NCBI GenBank assembly: GCA_018896525.1
Contig: JAHIMR010000067.1
Location: forward strand, 1-60,814
Direction of reading: 5' to 3'
DNA from: Actinomycetota bacterium
Lineage (GTDB): Bacteria > Actinomycetota > Geothermincolia > Fen-727 > Anoxymicrobiaceae
DNA: 60,814 nucleotides
In this document: piece after piece, positions 26,069 through 36,487 of the stretch
Numbering within the stretch: the stretch's first letter is position 1
Layout of the letters: the number at the start of each line of letters is the position of its first letter
Translations under genes and position numbers: made by a program
The notes under the pieces: model-generated
Databases searched by the model: none
Seen by the model: only the letters and a program-made list of their open reading frames with translations
What the model was told of the DNA's origin: nothing

Positions 26069-28375
26069 TCAACCGGCGGGAGTAGCGGCCGCCTCGAACG
26101 GGTCGATAGCGGCGGGCAGTTGGAACGGCCTGACGGCAGACGTTACGTAGTAGGCCAGCGCAAGCGTGGTAACCACCATCATCGCCGCGAGCATTGCGAT
26201 CCCGGTATCGTTGAACACCACCGCGATGATCCCACCGAATAGCAGGGCGAAGAGGGCCGCGGATCTTGGCCTGTCGTTCTTCCACAACTCCGTCCCCAGC
26301 GACCGGGGGCGTCTTATCCACAGCGCGGCGGCCACAACCGTGAAGAGCAGGATTAGCGACGGCACCAGGAAGAAGTTTATCTCGTCTATCTGGATGGATA
26401 CCTTGCGCTCGATCATGGGCAGGAACCCCCCCGACCCGGCGATAATCGCCCTTCCCGCATGGGTGCGAAAGAACAGTGTGTCCACCAGTATGACCAGCGC
26501 GGTCCCCGCGGCGGTGATGAGTCCGACCAGCGCTATCCGCCACCCGGTAAGGCCGCGCTTTGATGTCACCATCAGAAACAGGAGCACGGTGACGATAGCG
26601 GTGATGAAACCGCCGATGTTGGCCCCCAGCACCCCCAACCCCACAACCAGCGAGACCACCGGCAGCGCGATCATCAAGGTCCACCTGCCCGCTCTCGAGG
26701 TGGGGGTCTTCCCTCCCGCCAGGCCTGCCGCGGCCCATATCGACACCGCGATGAGGAGCCCGGCGATGGTGTTTGTCAGCCCGAAGAACCGCATCCCCTC
26801 CAGCGTGCTCACCCCAAACAGGGGCAGCATGAGCAGCCCGCCCCCCATGACGAGGTCCACCACGATCACGCCGCCGGTCAGCAGGCAGATAGACACCACC
26901 GGGTCCAGTGTGGGGCGCCCACGCGCCATCAGCCAGGCTCCGAGCCCGACTGCTACCGAGAAGGCGCAGCAGAAGATCATGGGGAAAACGTAACCGCCAT
27001 AGGAGAACGCCGATACCGCAATGAAAGAGAGCGGCGCGGCAAGCAGTACCACGCACATCGGAGCCAGGAAACGGGCCAGCCGCTCCGGTCTGCGGGGCCA
27101 GCCGACCTTCGACCGGAGCACGGGCGTGCAAAGCGCGGCGAGAATCAACGTGAGAAGGCCTATGGCGACGTAGATGATAAGCACCGGCCACCTCGCCTTT
27201 CGCGTGACCACCAGCTGGGAGTCGAGCTTGCGCAGGTACTCCAGCGCGCCTTCCGCTTCTTCTGCCGACATCGCCGCTCCGGAGACCTCGACAGGGACCT
27301 CGATCCCGTAGAACTCCAGGACGGTAGGGAGAAAATCCGAGTTGCTGACGATGCCGGGGGTGCGTGTGGACATCGAGCTGAGCATCCCCGTGCCGAAAAC
27401 ACCGCCGGCGACTACACAGGGGGTAAGGTAGTTTCCTTCCTTTCTCCCGGAGCTCGTGGGCTCCGGCGAGAGTATTACCAGCAGTGAACTCTCGAGGTCG
27501 AGCATCTCGCAAAGCTCACGCGCCACCCGGTCCACGCCGCGAAGGGCTTCACGGCGCTCTGCTTCCAGGAACTCCTCGTCCGTGTTTCCCTCCTCTGAGT
27601 ACAGGCGTCCGGTGTCTCCCGTCTGTACCACCAGCATGTCCGCACCGGTAAGGAGGCGCGCGCTCTCCTCCAGGAGACGGTCGATGCGGGTCCTGTAGCC
27701 GCCGGTCCAGCCCGGCTCGAACACCACCGTCCGGTCGCTGACATCTCCCATCGGCACAGCGCCCGCGGGGTCACAGCAAACAAGCGGGGCCAGGCGGCTG
27801 ACGCGCCCGCCGGTATCGGTGTTGCCGACAACCGCCACCTCGAGCCCGGACTCGGCCAGGAGTTTCCCCAGCAAGCCAACGTTCTTGTCCTTGTCATCTT
27901 CCTCGTTTCTGCGCTTCACCTCCTGCCATCCCAGGCAGACGACCCCCGACTCGGGAGCCACTTCCCCTGAATACTCCTCGTAGAAATCCGCCGCGGTCGG
28001 GTTGCCCGCGTACCCGGTAAAGCTCTCCCACGAGTTGAAGCATAGCCGGGAATCGGCGTCGCCTCGGGCACGAATCCCCGCCCCGAGAGATACGTAGCCG
28101 GCCCCCGTATCGTACCCGCCATTGCTCTCGCCGGTCCTGGTTGACATCAGACCGATAGACCAATCGCGGGCGAGTCTCGCACAGAAAGGTGTTTCCTCCC
28201 CAGGGAACTCTCCCACCGCAACCCTATCGACTATCAACAGGACAACCTTCCCCTTCGCCGGCACCGCGCCGGTGGCTGCCACGGATTGCGGGAGTATCAC
28301 CGACATCATGGCGGCAAGGACAATCGCCGCCGCCATGCATGCGCTTTTCTTCCGTCTCCCCCGGTTAAAACTCAT
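26069..28375 (-). CDS. Alkaline-phosphatase-like domain fused to a polytopic membrane domain
   Basis: 768 residues. A signal-like helix (about 13-33) is followed by a ~370-residue extracytoplasmic domain with features of the alkaline phosphatase/sulfatase superfamily: an early KVVLLIVDRVAVGEF metal-site strand, ADMLVVQTGDTGRL and a late SSLLVILSPEPTS segment. About ten membrane helices follow. The frame opens 13 codons earlier, in repeat DNA (MQQPGA...); ATG 28375 is chosen for the signal helix. It could be an envelope phosphatase or a transferase acting on lipid-linked polymers. The metal ligands are not all verifiable by eye. Confidence 0.75.
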   Translation of the reverse strand: MSFNRGRRKKSACMAAAIVLAAMMSVILPQSVAATGAVPAKGKVVLLIVDRVAVGEFPGEETPFCARLARDWSIGLMSTRTGESNGGYDTGAGYVSLGAGIRARGDADSRLCFNSWESFTGYAGNPTAADFYEEYSGEVAPESGVVCLGWQEVKRRNEEDDKDKNVGLLGKLLAESGLEVAVVGNTDTGGRVSRLAPLVCCDPAGAVPMGDVSDRTVVFEPGWTGGYRTRIDRLLEESARLLTGADMLVVQTGDTGRLYSEEGNTDEEFLEAERREALRGVDRVARELCEMLDLESSLLVILSPEPTSSGRKEGNYLTPCVVAGGVFGTGMLSSMSTRTPGIVSNSDFLPTVLEFYGIEVPVEVSGAAMSAEEAEGALEYLRKLDSQLVVTRKARWPVLIIYVAIGLLTLILAALCTPVLRSKVGWPRRPERLARFLAPMCVVLLAAPLSFIAVSAFSYGGYVFPMIFCCAFSVAVGLGAWLMARGRPTLDPVVSICLLTGGVIVVDLVMGGGLLMLPLFGVSTLEGMRFFGLTNTIAGLLIAVSIWAAAGLAGGKTPTSRAGRWTLMIALPVVSLVVGLGVLGANIGGFITAIVTVLLFLMVTSKRGLTGWRIALVGLITAAGTALVILVDTLFFRTHAGRAIIAGSGGFLPMIERKVSIQIDEINFFLVPSLILLFTVVAAALWIRRPRSLGTELWKNDRPRSAALFALLFGGIIAVVFNDTGIAMLAAMMVVTTLALAYYVTSAVRPFQLPAAIDPFEAAATPAG

Positions 28376-28412
28376 GCGGATATTATGACACAGGGTCGCC
28401 CCGGGCTGTTGC

Positions 28413-28451
28413 AAAATGACACGCTGGTGCCAGGCACCAGCGTGTCATTTT
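28413..28451. terminator. Perfect hairpin with T run, GGTGCC hairpin family copy 1
   Basis: AAAATGACACGCTGGTGCC and its exact complement, separated by one base, followed by a T-rich stretch. It fits a rho-independent terminator readable in both directions. It belongs to the dispersed family also seen at 48996-49034 and 51827-51859. Confidence 0.6.
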
Positions 28452-28514
28452 TTGGTTTTTGTTTACTGGAGAGGGAGAGGTCCCGCCCTGGGGATGTTGC
28501 ATAACGTCTCCCTT

Positions 28515-28536
28515 GTAGCGCCGGCATCTTGCCGGC
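28515..28536. repeat. GCCGGC palindromic repeat, copy 2
   Basis: GTAGCGCCGGCATCTTGCCGGC, related to the copies at 16904 and 57181. It lies in the 388-base gap 28376-28763, which holds only repeats and no gene. Confidence 0.55.
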
Positions 28537-28610
28537 ATAGGGACCGCCCTTTGGTCAACGGGGGAGGGGTCCCGCCCTGGGGATGTTGCATATTGGGGTT
28601 GGGTTTGGGT

Positions 28611-28757
28611 GGATGTTGCAACGGCAACAGCCCGGGGGTGGCGTATCTTGTCTGACGTTATTGCCGGTAAGGCAGGGGTCAGGCCCGCTGTTGCATTACC
28701 GAGATGGACTTGAGTGAAAAATCGAACGACACCAGCTTGGGCCAGACCCCGTTTGTT
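28611..28757 (+). repeat. Dispersed mosaic repeat, type 1 copy
   Basis: Shares GGCAACAGCCCGGGGGTGGC, GCGTATCTTGTCTGAC, CAGGCCCGCTGTTGCATTAC and a GGGCCAGACCCCGTTT end with the minus-strand tandem units at 6453-6734. It is more diverged, about 140 bases long, and ends at the murA stop codon. Confidence 0.7.
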
Positions 28758-28763
28758 TGTCGA

Positions 28764-30017
28764 TTAGACCGTGGTGCGGCGGACGTGGGCGCCAAGGGAG
28801 TTCAGCTTCTCCTCGAACCTCTCGTAGCCACGGTCGATGAACTGGACCTGGTACACCTCCGTGGTGCCCTCAGCGATGAGACCGGCCAGGACCAGCGCGG
28901 CACCGGCGCGCAGGTCTGGGGCGGACACCGGCGCGCCGCTCAAGGACGGGACCCCCTTTACTATCGCGTGATGGTTCTTGGTCTTTATATCGGCGCCCAA
29001 CCGGTTTATCTCATCAACCACCATGAATCGGTTTTCGAATAGATTCTCGGTGACAAAAGAGGTCCCCCCGGCGGTACAGAGCAGCACCAGCATCTGCGGT
29101 TGCAGATCGGTGGGGAACCCGGGGTAGGGAAGAGTGGACAACTCGATTCCGCTAACTCCATGGGGAACCGAGACCGAGATGCGGTCCTCCCCAACGTCCA
29201 ACCGGCATCCCGCCTCGCCCATCTTGTCGATGACGATCTCCAGGTGCCCCGGGTTGAAGCCGGTCACCTCCACCTCACCCCTGGTGATGGCCCCCGCCAG
29301 CAGGAACGTTCCGGCCTCGATACGGTCCCCTATGACCGTGTGCTCGACTCCCGAGAGCGAATCGACCCCGTCAATCACCAGGGTGGATGTCCCGCCCCCG
29401 GATATCCGCGCTCCCATGCCGGTGAGGAAATCCACCAGGTCGGTGACCTCGGGCTCCTTGGCGGCGTTCTCGATAACCGTCCGGCCTTCCGCGAGGACTC
29501 CCGCCATGAGAAGGTTCTCAGTGGCCCCCATGCTGGCGAAATCCAGATGTATGTGAGCGCCGGTGAGCCCCTCCGCCTCCGCCTCCACGAAGCCGTGGGA
29601 AACCCCCAGGCGCGCGCCAAGTTGGTTAAGCCCTTTCAGGTGCATGTCTATCTGGCGTGTCCCGATATTGCAGCCGCCAGGCATTGCCACCCGGGCGCGC
29701 CTGTACCTGGCGATAAGCGGCCCCAGTACCTCCACCGACGCCCTCATGCGCTGGACCAGGTGGTAGGGGACCTCACACCGGATGTCATCGGCGGGCGCGA
29801 TGTCAAGCGTTCCCCGGTCGAACGTCACCGGGAGCCCCATATAGCTGAGCACCTCGACCATGGAGTGGACATCGGAGATATCCGGGACGTTGTGTATCAC
29901 GCACGGGCCCCCCGCCATCAGCGCCGCCGCCATCAGTTTCAACACCGAGTTCTTGGCGCCACCGGCCCGCACCGTTCCGCTCAGCCGCCCGCCGTCGTTG
30001 ATAATCAGCTTTTCCAA
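28764..30017 (-). CDS. murA: UDP-N-acetylglucosamine 1-carboxyvinyltransferase MurA
   Basis: First committed step of peptidoglycan synthesis: transfer of enolpyruvate from PEP to UDP-GlcNAc in the cytoplasm. It shows GGAKNSVLK (the conserved Lys-Asn pair) and PGGCNIGTR with the catalytic, fosfomycin-reactive cysteine. An ATG exists at 30035. The start is placed at TTG 30017 because AAGGAAGG lies eight bases upstream and because this puts the cysteine at residue 116, matching the usual position 115. Normal length (417 residues). A TACAAT box lies about 30 bases upstream. Confidence 0.95.
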   Translation of the reverse strand: MEKLIINDGGRLSGTVRAGGAKNSVLKLMAAALMAGGPCVIHNVPDISDVHSMVEVLSYMGLPVTFDRGTLDIAPADDIRCEVPYHLVQRMRASVEVLGPLIARYRRARVAMPGGCNIGTRQIDMHLKGLNQLGARLGVSHGFVEAEAEGLTGAHIHLDFASMGATENLLMAGVLAEGRTVIENAAKEPEVTDLVDFLTGMGARISGGGTSTLVIDGVDSLSGVEHTVIGDRIEAGTFLLAGAITRGEVEVTGFNPGHLEIVIDKMGEAGCRLDVGEDRISVSVPHGVSGIELSTLPYPGFPTDLQPQMLVLLCTAGGTSFVTENLFENRFMVVDEINRLGADIKTKNHHAIVKGVPSLSGAPVSAPDLRAGAALVLAGLIAEGTTEVYQVQFIDRGYERFEEKLNSLGAHVRRTTV

Positions 30018-30166
30018 ACCGCGACCTTCCTTCATCTCAACTAGAATTGTAACGGTTATCGTGCCGGCGGAAAACAGGAGCCGGACATCCGGCCATCGAA
30101 ATATCGTCTGAGCAAAGTAGATCGTGACGCCACCGACGTGGCGTCATCGGCAGTGGGAGGTGTCCT

Positions 30167-30400
30167 TTGGATGACCAGTTCGCCAAGAAAAAGGAACATG
30201 AGTTGATAGCCGAACTCGTCCGTTCACTGGCGTCGGAGGATTGGCAACCGGCCCGCGTCAGGGCGGCGTCCATGGACCTGCTCCACGTCGTCAACCAGCT
30301 CATCATCAACAGGGGGAACTACAACAAGCAGTACATCCACGATAAGCTTGACTCGGCCGCCAGGGACCTGGGATATCGCCTGATGGGGGAAGGCCGCTAA
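30167..30400 (+). CDS. Small hypothetical protein
   Basis: 77 residues, charged and probably helical, no membrane segment. It starts at TTG 30167, placed by GGGAGG six bases upstream. It lies alone on the plus strand between murA (divergent) and the ATPase operon, whose last stop codon it overlaps by four bases tail to tail. I do not recognise the family (HVVNQLIINRGNYNKQYIHD). Confidence 0.65.
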   Translation: MDDQFAKKKEHELIAELVRSLASEDWQPARVRAASMDLLHVVNQLIINRGNYNKQYIHDKLDSAARDLGYRLMGEGR

Positions 30401-31038
30401 GTCTTCCTCTTGCGCTCCAGGATCTTCTTCTTGACCTTCTTGAGCCGGAAATGGTCCTCCCGCGCCCTCTCGTCGAGAGAGTTGAATATAAACTTTACCT
30501 GGGCCTCCAGTTCGGGGATGACCACGTTCTCCAGGGCGTTGACCCTGCGGTTCGTTTTCTGCAGTTCCTCTCCCAGGCGCCGCAACCGGGTCTCGATGTC
30601 GGCGCTCTCTATCATGGTGTCGATGATCTCCTCGAACTTGGAGGCGGTCTGGCCTATTCGTGAGCTCACGCCGGTCACCGAGTAACCGCGCTCCAGTTCC
30701 GTCCTGGTCGTGGTCTCCGCCTTCCGTATCACCGGTATCGGCACACCCATGACGTGCGTCCCCGATATGTCCACTTTCACCTCTCCCTTGGTGGCGAAAG
30801 AAATCGACCGCAGGATCGACTTGCCGTCTACCGCCCTGGCCATCGCCAGCGCCTCCTGGGCGTCCGCGGTTGATCGCTCGAGCTGTAGTGAGAGCCGCAT
30901 CGTCTCGTCGATAATCGGCAGGAACTCCCGGAGCAGCGCGTCCCGCTTCTTCTTCAACAGTTCCATGCCCTGGGCCGCAAGCTTGATCTGCTGCCTGCGA
31001 AACAGCAACTCACTCCTTGTAGGCTTTACCCTCTCCAT
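30397..31038 (-). CDS. atpD: A/V-type ATPase subunit D (central stalk)
   Basis: 213 residues, mostly long coiled coil as expected of the rotor shaft. It starts VKPTRSELLFRRQQIKLAAQ, typical of NtpD/AtpD, and ends in a basic helix. It connects the catalytic A3B3 head to the membrane ring. Last gene of the nine-gene ATPase operon, 30 bases after subunit B. Confidence 0.93.
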   Translation of the reverse strand: MERVKPTRSELLFRRQQIKLAAQGMELLKKKRDALLREFLPIIDETMRLSLQLERSTADAQEALAMARAVDGKSILRSISFATKGEVKVDISGTHVMGVPIPVIRKAETTTRTELERGYSVTGVSSRIGQTASKFEEIIDTMIESADIETRLRRLGEELQKTNRRVNALENVVIPELEAQVKFIFNSLDERAREDHFRLKKVKKKILERKRKT

Positions 31039-31068
31039 GGCCTGGTCCTCGTCCGTCCGGCCGTGGGG

Positions 31069-32583
31069 CTACTCGAGATCACGGGTGATCTCTTCGGCCT
31101 CGCCGCCCTCAGCTTCCTCCACGATGTCCGCCCCGGCCTCCACTTCCTCCTCAGCGACCTCCTCGGCCTCCGTTTCCTCGCCGGGAACCTCGACCTCACC
31201 CGGGTAGTACTTCTCGATGTTCTCCGGCTTGATCCTTTTGATAACGCTGGAGGGCAGTATGGACAGTAAGTTCCAACCAATCTCCAACGTTTCCTCGATA
31301 TCGCGGTTCTCGTCGGCCTGGTTGAGGAAGCTCTCCTCGAACTGGTCGGCGAACTTGAGGTACAACTGGTCCTCCTCGGAGAGCGCCTCCTCGCCGATTA
31401 TCGCCACCAGCCGACGCAGGTCGACACCCTCGGCGTAGTAGGCGTAGAGCTGGTCGGCCACCCCCCGGTGGTCGCCCCTGGTCTTGCCCTCCCCGATACC
31501 CTGGTTCATAAGGCGCGACAGGCATGGGAGCACGTCGATAGGGGGCGACACCCCCTTGTTGTGCAGCGGGCGGGAAAGAACTATCTGGCCCTCGGTGATG
31601 TAACCTGTCAGGTCGGCAATGGGGTGAGTGATGTCGTCGTCGGGCATTGTCAGTATGGGGACCTGGGTAATCGATCCCTTCTTCCCCTTGATCCTTCCGG
31701 CCCGCTCGTAAAGGCTGGCCAGGTCGGTGTACATGTAGCCGGGGTAGCCGCGCCTTCCCGGCACCTCCTCCCGGGCGGCGGATATCTCCCGGAGCGCCTC
31801 GCAGTAGTTGGTCATGTCGGTGAGGATGACCAGGACCTGCATGTCATAGGAGAACGCCAGGAACTCGGCCATGGTAAGCGCGCACCTCGGGGTGATGAGG
31901 CGCTCCACCGTCGGGTCCTCGGCCAGGTTCATGAAGAACACCACGCGTTCCAGGGCCCCGGTTTCCGAGAAGCTGTGCTGGAAGAACGACGCCTCGCGTC
32001 GGGTTATGCCCATCGCCCCGAAGATGATGGCGAACTCCTCACCGCCGATCACCTTTGCCTGCCTTACTATCTGCGCCGCGAGCTCGTTTCCCGGCAGGCC
32101 CGACCCGGAGAAGATCGGAAGCTTCTGGCCCCTCACCAGCGTGTTCAGGCCGTCTATCGCCGAGACGCCGGTCTGTATGAAGTCGTTGGGATTGTCACGC
32201 ATGTAAGGGTTAATCGGAGAGCCGGTCACCTCCAGCTCCTTCTCGGGGAAGACGTTCCCGCCCCCGTCTATCGGTTCGCCAAGGCCGTTTAGGACCCTGC
32301 CCAGGAGCCCGATGGAGACGCCCAGTTTTATGACGTCTCCCTGGAAGCGGACCTTGCACTCCTTCACGTCCAGCCCGTGGGTGGTCCCGAAGACCTGCAC
32401 CACCGCCAGGTCATCGTTCAGCTCGATTACCTGCCCGTTGCGGACACGGCCGTCGGCCGACTCCACCTCGACCATCTCCTCGTAGGAGACCCCCTTTACC
32501 CTTCGCACGAAAACAAGCGGCCCCGCGATATCGTGTATGGTCCTGTACTCCGCCGTAACAAGCCTGTCAGAGGCCATCTCCAT
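31069..32583 (-). CDS. atpB: A/V-type ATPase subunit B (non-catalytic)
   Basis: 504 residues, with the V-type B N-terminus ([18 protein letters not shown]), [15 protein letters not shown] in place of a functional P-loop, and [20 protein letters not shown]. The last ~40 residues are an unusual run of Glu, Ala and Val ([20 protein letters not shown]) beyond the normal end of the family. 15 bases after subunit A. Confidence 0.95.
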   Translation of the reverse strand: MEMASDRLVTAEYRTIHDIAGPLVFVRRVKGVSYEEMVEVESADGRVRNGQVIELNDDLAVVQVFGTTHGLDVKECKVRFQGDVIKLGVSIGLLGRVLNGLGEPIDGGGNVFPEKELEVTGSPINPYMRDNPNDFIQTGVSAIDGLNTLVRGQKLPIFSGSGLPGNELAAQIVRQAKVIGGEEFAIIFGAMGITRREASFFQHSFSETGALERVVFFMNLAEDPTVERLITPRCALTMAEFLAFSYDMQVLVILTDMTNYCEALREISAAREEVPGRRGYPGYMYTDLASLYERAGRIKGKKGSITQVPILTMPDDDITHPIADLTGYITEGQIVLSRPLHNKGVSPPIDVLPCLSRLMNQGIGEGKTRGDHRGVADQLYAYYAEGVDLRRLVAIIGEEALSEEDQLYLKFADQFEESFLNQADENRDIEETLEIGWNLLSILPSSVIKRIKPENIEKYYPGEVEVPGEETEAEEVAEEEVEAGADIVEEAEGGEAEEITRDLE

Positions 32584-32598
32584 CTCCTCCCGCCCCGG

Positions 32599-34347
32599 TC
32601 AGTACCTTATCAGCTTCCTGAGCTCGTTCTGTATCTCCGCCTGCAGCGCGTCCAGCCGCTCGGTCGCCTCCTGGTTGGGGATATCTTTCATGCGCGATAT
32701 CTGCGCCCTGAAAGGTATCTGGAGTGCCTCCTTGAGGGAGACTCCCTTGACCAGCACCTCCTGGAGCACATCGTAGTAGGTGATTATCACCTTGAGCATC
32801 TGATACTGCTTGATGGGTTCACAGAAGGCGTCCACCTCGCTGAACGCGAACTGCTGCAGGTAATCCTCGCGAAGCATGCGCGCCACCTCCAGGACCGCCC
32901 GGGCGAACTCGGGAAGCGAGTCCGGGCCCACCAGTTGGACGATCTCCTGGAGCTCCGCCTCCTTCTGCAGTATCATCATCGCCTTGTCCCTCACCTGCTT
33001 CCAGTCCATCGCCACGTTCTCCGAGTACCACTCCTCGACCCTGTCCAGGTACAGGGAGTAGCTCTTCAACCAGGAGATCGCGGGGAAGTGCCTGCGGTGG
33101 GCGAGCCCTGTGTCCAGGGCCCAGAAGGCACCCGATATCCTGAGAGAGTTCTGGGTCATCGGCTCGGAGAAATCGCCCCCGGGGGGCGAGACGGCCCCGA
33201 TCACGGTGATGGACCCGGTGCGCCCGTTCGAGCCAATGCACTTCGCCCTTCCGCAGCGCTCGTAGAAGTCGGCGATCCGCGTGGCAAGGTAGGCGGGGTA
33301 GCCCTCCTCGCCGGGCATCTCCTCCAGGCGCCCCGATACCTCCCTCAACGCCTCCCCCCACCGGGACGTGGAGTCGGCCATCATCGCCACGTCGTACCCC
33401 ATGTCGCGGTAGTACTCTGCCATGGTAATGCCGGTATAGATGGAGGCCTCCCTCGCCGCCACCGGCATGTTGCTGGTGTTGGCCACCAGGATCGTCCTCT
33501 CCATCAGGGGCAGGCCGCTCCTCACGTCCTGGAGTGCGGGGAACTCGGAGAGCACCTCGGTCATCTCGTTTCCACGCTCGCCACAGCCCACGTAGATGAC
33601 TACGTCCGCTTCGGCCCACTTGGCCAGCGTCTGCTCGGTTACCGTCTTGCCGGTTCCGAACCCGCCGGGGATGATGCTGTAGCCCCCCTGGGCCACCGGG
33701 AAGAACGTGTCCAGCGTCCGGGTCCCGGTAATGAACGGCACCACGGGGTCAAGCTTGTCCAGCACCGGCCGCGGCTCTCGGGCGGGCCACTTCTGCATCA
33801 GGGTGAACTCCACCCCGTCCTCGGTCACCGCTATCACGTCCTCGACCTTGAAGTTGCCTCCCTTGATGTCGGCGATAACGCCTTCCTTGTCCGGGGGCAC
33901 CATCACCAGATGCTTGATGACCTTGGTCTCCTGGACGTAGCCCAGCGCGTCGCCGGCGGATACGCTCCGGCCCGGCTCCACCTCGGGCACGAACTCCCAC
34001 TCGGCATCGCGGTCCAGGGGGTCCGATACGGTGCCGCGGGTGATGAAGTCACCGTAGCGCTCCGCCAGGTCGGGGAGCCGCCTCTGCACCCCGTCGTATA
34101 TCGACGAGAGCATACCGGGGCCGAGTTCCAGGAGCAGCGGGTGACCGCTACAGGTCACTATCTCACCGACCTCCAGGCCGCTGGTGTCCTCGTACACCTG
34201 CACCACCGCGTTATCGCCCTCCAGGCGGATTATCTCCCCGATCAGCTTCATCTCCCCCACGAACGTTACATCGTACATCCGGGAGCCCCCCATGCCCCGT
34301 GCCTCTACCACCGGGCCCGATACCTTGGTTATCGTCCCTTCAATCAA
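32599..34347 (-). CDS. atpA: A/V-type ATPase catalytic subunit A
   Basis: 582 residues. ATP-hydrolysing or -synthesising subunit with Walker A GGFGTGKT, the conserved [11 protein letters not shown] and [12 protein letters not shown], and the A-type insertion domain. The frame is open to 34398. TTG 34347 is preferred: GAAGAGGTG lies seven bases upstream and the protein then begins (M)[13 protein letters not shown], just like other A subunits. 47 bases after subunit F. Confidence 0.95.
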   Translation of the reverse strand: MIEGTITKVSGPVVEARGMGGSRMYDVTFVGEMKLIGEIIRLEGDNAVVQVYEDTSGLEVGEIVTCSGHPLLLELGPGMLSSIYDGVQRRLPDLAERYGDFITRGTVSDPLDRDAEWEFVPEVEPGRSVSAGDALGYVQETKVIKHLVMVPPDKEGVIADIKGGNFKVEDVIAVTEDGVEFTLMQKWPAREPRPVLDKLDPVVPFITGTRTLDTFFPVAQGGYSIIPGGFGTGKTVTEQTLAKWAEADVVIYVGCGERGNEMTEVLSEFPALQDVRSGLPLMERTILVANTSNMPVAAREASIYTGITMAEYYRDMGYDVAMMADSTSRWGEALREVSGRLEEMPGEEGYPAYLATRIADFYERCGRAKCIGSNGRTGSITVIGAVSPPGGDFSEPMTQNSLRISGAFWALDTGLAHRRHFPAISWLKSYSLYLDRVEEWYSENVAMDWKQVRDKAMMILQKEAELQEIVQLVGPDSLPEFARAVLEVARMLREDYLQQFAFSEVDAFCEPIKQYQMLKVIITYYDVLQEVLVKGVSLKEALQIPFRAQISRMKDIPNQEATERLDALQAEIQNELRKLIRY

Positions 34348-34394
34348 TGCGCTGCACCTCTTCCCTCGTGAAAGCGTGGCCGCCCACCGGCCCG

Positions 34395-34724
34395 TCACTC
34401 CTTCAACGTCACGTCGAAGCCGATCGCCTTGTGTACCAGGCGGGCGAGGAACGCCTTCCTCTCCCCGATGGCCCCAAGTTTTTCCTTTATCGGCAGTGAG
34501 ACTACGATCGGCCGGTATGTGGCTTCTATTCGCGCTTTTATCCTATCATCAATCCCCGCCAGGAAACCCTCGTTGACGGCCAGTATTCCGGTCCTGTCGT
34601 CCTCCAGGAGGCGGTTTATCTCGTTGTTCGCTTCCTCCGGGCTACCGATTTCATACACGTCAACGCCCGCGAGTCGAAATCCGTACGCCGTCTCCCGGTC
34701 GGTCAACACGACCACTTTGTACAT
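34395..34724 (-). CDS. atpF: A/V-type ATPase subunit F
   Basis: 109 residues. Small Rossmann-like rotor subunit. Typical opening [20 protein letters not shown] and the mid segment [10 protein letters not shown]. Located between C and A, as in archaeal operons. Confidence 0.92.
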   Translation of the reverse strand: MYKVVVLTDRETAYGFRLAGVDVYEIGSPEEANNEINRLLEDDRTGILAVNEGFLAGIDDRIKARIEATYRPIVVSLPIKEKLGAIGERKAFLARLVHKAIGFDVTLKE

Positions 34725-34748
34725 GCTTCTTCCCGTTCATTTTTCTTA

Positions 34749-35837
34749 CTAAGGACCTTCCCCGTCCTCCCTCTCAACGAAGAAAAGGTCATCCCATATC
34801 CTCGCCCGGGTCTGGTCCATGCTCTTTCCCTTTATCACTATCCGTAGGTTGACTATCTCGTTCTGCTTGGCGGCGATGAAACCGAGTATGACCCCGATGC
34901 CAAGGACGTCGAGGTTGCTCATGCCGACCGCCTCCGTGATCAGTTCCCGCTCCAGCTCACGGTCGAACGCCACCACGTCCAGTTCCTGGTACTCCGCCAG
35001 CGCCCTCCCGAGAACCTCGCTGTACCCAGGGTCCGGGTACTCGCTCACCATCCGGGCGATATTGCCCAGGCGGTGCAGCTCCAGGAACTGGAGCGGGTTT
35101 AGCGAGCCCCCGGGGATCCGGAGCTCCAGGACCTCCTCGTCTTCCAGGCGGATCCCCCGGGTGCGCACCAGGGTGGATATGTTGCGCATGTTGATCTGGG
35201 CCGTGAACATCCGGCGCACCATCTTGACGTTGTCGTCCTTCCCTGTGAGCAACCCCATGGCGTCGGTGAAATGGAACTTGTCCAGGGCCAGTTCCAGGAC
35301 GGCCAGGTCCTTCTCGTGCTCGTAGTACGTTTCCATCGCGTCGGCCAGCGGAGGTGCGTACTTTATCCGCATCTCGGCCATCGCCTTCAGCACGTCCGGG
35401 ATCTCCCGCTCTCGGGCCAGGTCCTCCAGTTCCTTCAGGTTGATCTTTCCCACCGGGCTCACGCTGCTAAGCATCTCTCCCGCCGTCGCGTCGCCCTTAT
35501 TCCCCCGGAGTATCACTTTCACGTTCTCGACGTCGTACCGCGAGAAAAGAATCGAGACGAGCTTCCGTGGCTGGCCCCCGGTGGCTTCGTGTATCTTCAT
35601 CAGGCAGGCGATCAGGTTCAGGTTGAACGCCAGGTCGTAGTCGGGGCTCTCGGGGTCCAGCAGGATGGCCTCGTTCACCTCGCGCCGGTAGACTGTCTGC
35701 TCCAGGAGGGAGTGAAACGCCTCGAAGCTTTCCGCTTCGACCAGGCGCCTGAAGAAATCCCTCTTGAGCAGGTGCGCGCGCATGCCGCGCACGCGCGCGT
35801 TTACATATCCGTAACCGGAGAGATCGACTCTAACCAC
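34749..35837 (-). CDS. atpC: A/V-type ATPase subunit C (AC39-like)
   Basis: 362 residues, all-helical. It begins GYGYVNARVRGMRAHLL, the typical N-terminus of the subunit that couples the rotor to the membrane ring. LFSRYDVENVKVILRG is the second conserved segment. 34 bases after subunit E. Confidence 0.92.
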   Translation of the reverse strand: MVRVDLSGYGYVNARVRGMRAHLLKRDFFRRLVEAESFEAFHSLLEQTVYRREVNEAILLDPESPDYDLAFNLNLIACLMKIHEATGGQPRKLVSILFSRYDVENVKVILRGNKGDATAGEMLSSVSPVGKINLKELEDLAREREIPDVLKAMAEMRIKYAPPLADAMETYYEHEKDLAVLELALDKFHFTDAMGLLTGKDDNVKMVRRMFTAQINMRNISTLVRTRGIRLEDEEVLELRIPGGSLNPLQFLELHRLGNIARMVSEYPDPGYSEVLGRALAEYQELDVVAFDRELERELITEAVGMSNLDVLGIGVILGFIAAKQNEIVNLRIVIKGKSMDQTRARIWDDLFFVEREDGEGP

Positions 35838-35871
35838 AGTGATTACCCCGCAGTGAATACAGGTTTCAAGC

Positions 35872-36456
35872 TTAGGCCTCGAAGAGGGCGCTGGATATCT
35901 CCAGCTTCAACTTGTCCCTGGCCTTGTCCAAGCGTGACTCGAACGTGTTGAAGACGGTGACGTCGCCATCGGCCGAACCGGCGATGAGCCCGCCGGAGAC
36001 CTCGAGCGGGGTGTCTGAGACGCTGTAAGGCACCTTCCTGGCCGCCATCAACTCCTTGGCAAGCGCTCGGTCATCCTCCCGGACCTCCAGGACAACCTCC
36101 CCCGAGAGATACTGAAGGCTCTCATCGAGGAGTATCTCGAATATCCTTGAATAACTCTCATCTTGATGAAGAGCAAGAAGGCGCTGCTCCGCTATCCGGA
36201 ACGCCTCGCCGACGACTTCCTCCTGCGCCTTGATCAGCTCGCTCCTGGCCTTGAGCGAGGCGGAATAGACCACCACGGTCGCCTCGCTTCGGACCTGGCC
36301 CTCGACCTTCTTCAACGTCAGGCGCCTGGTGTGTGCCGATTCCCTCTCGACATCGGTCATTATCTCCTTGACACGCTGGCGGCCCTCCATAGTTATGGCC
36401 TCGACACGCGCCTTGGTTTTTTCCTCGAGAGCCCTAAGGATATCCTCTAGAGCCAA
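35872..36456 (-). CDS. atpE: A/V-type ATPase subunit E (peripheral stalk)
   Basis: 194 residues. A long N-terminal coiled coil (about 1-100) is followed by a small C-terminal alpha/beta domain ending VFNTFESRLDKARDKLKLEI, as in NtpE. It forms the stator stalk together with subunit H. Confidence 0.92.
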   Translation of the reverse strand: MALEDILRALEEKTKARVEAITMEGRQRVKEIMTDVERESAHTRRLTLKKVEGQVRSEATVVVYSASLKARSELIKAQEEVVGEAFRIAEQRLLALHQDESYSRIFEILLDESLQYLSGEVVLEVREDDRALAKELMAARKVPYSVSDTPLEVSGGLIAGSADGDVTVFNTFESRLDKARDKLKLEISSALFEA

Positions 36457-36487
36457 ACCTTAGCCCTCCTCCTGTCGCTACTCGCTC

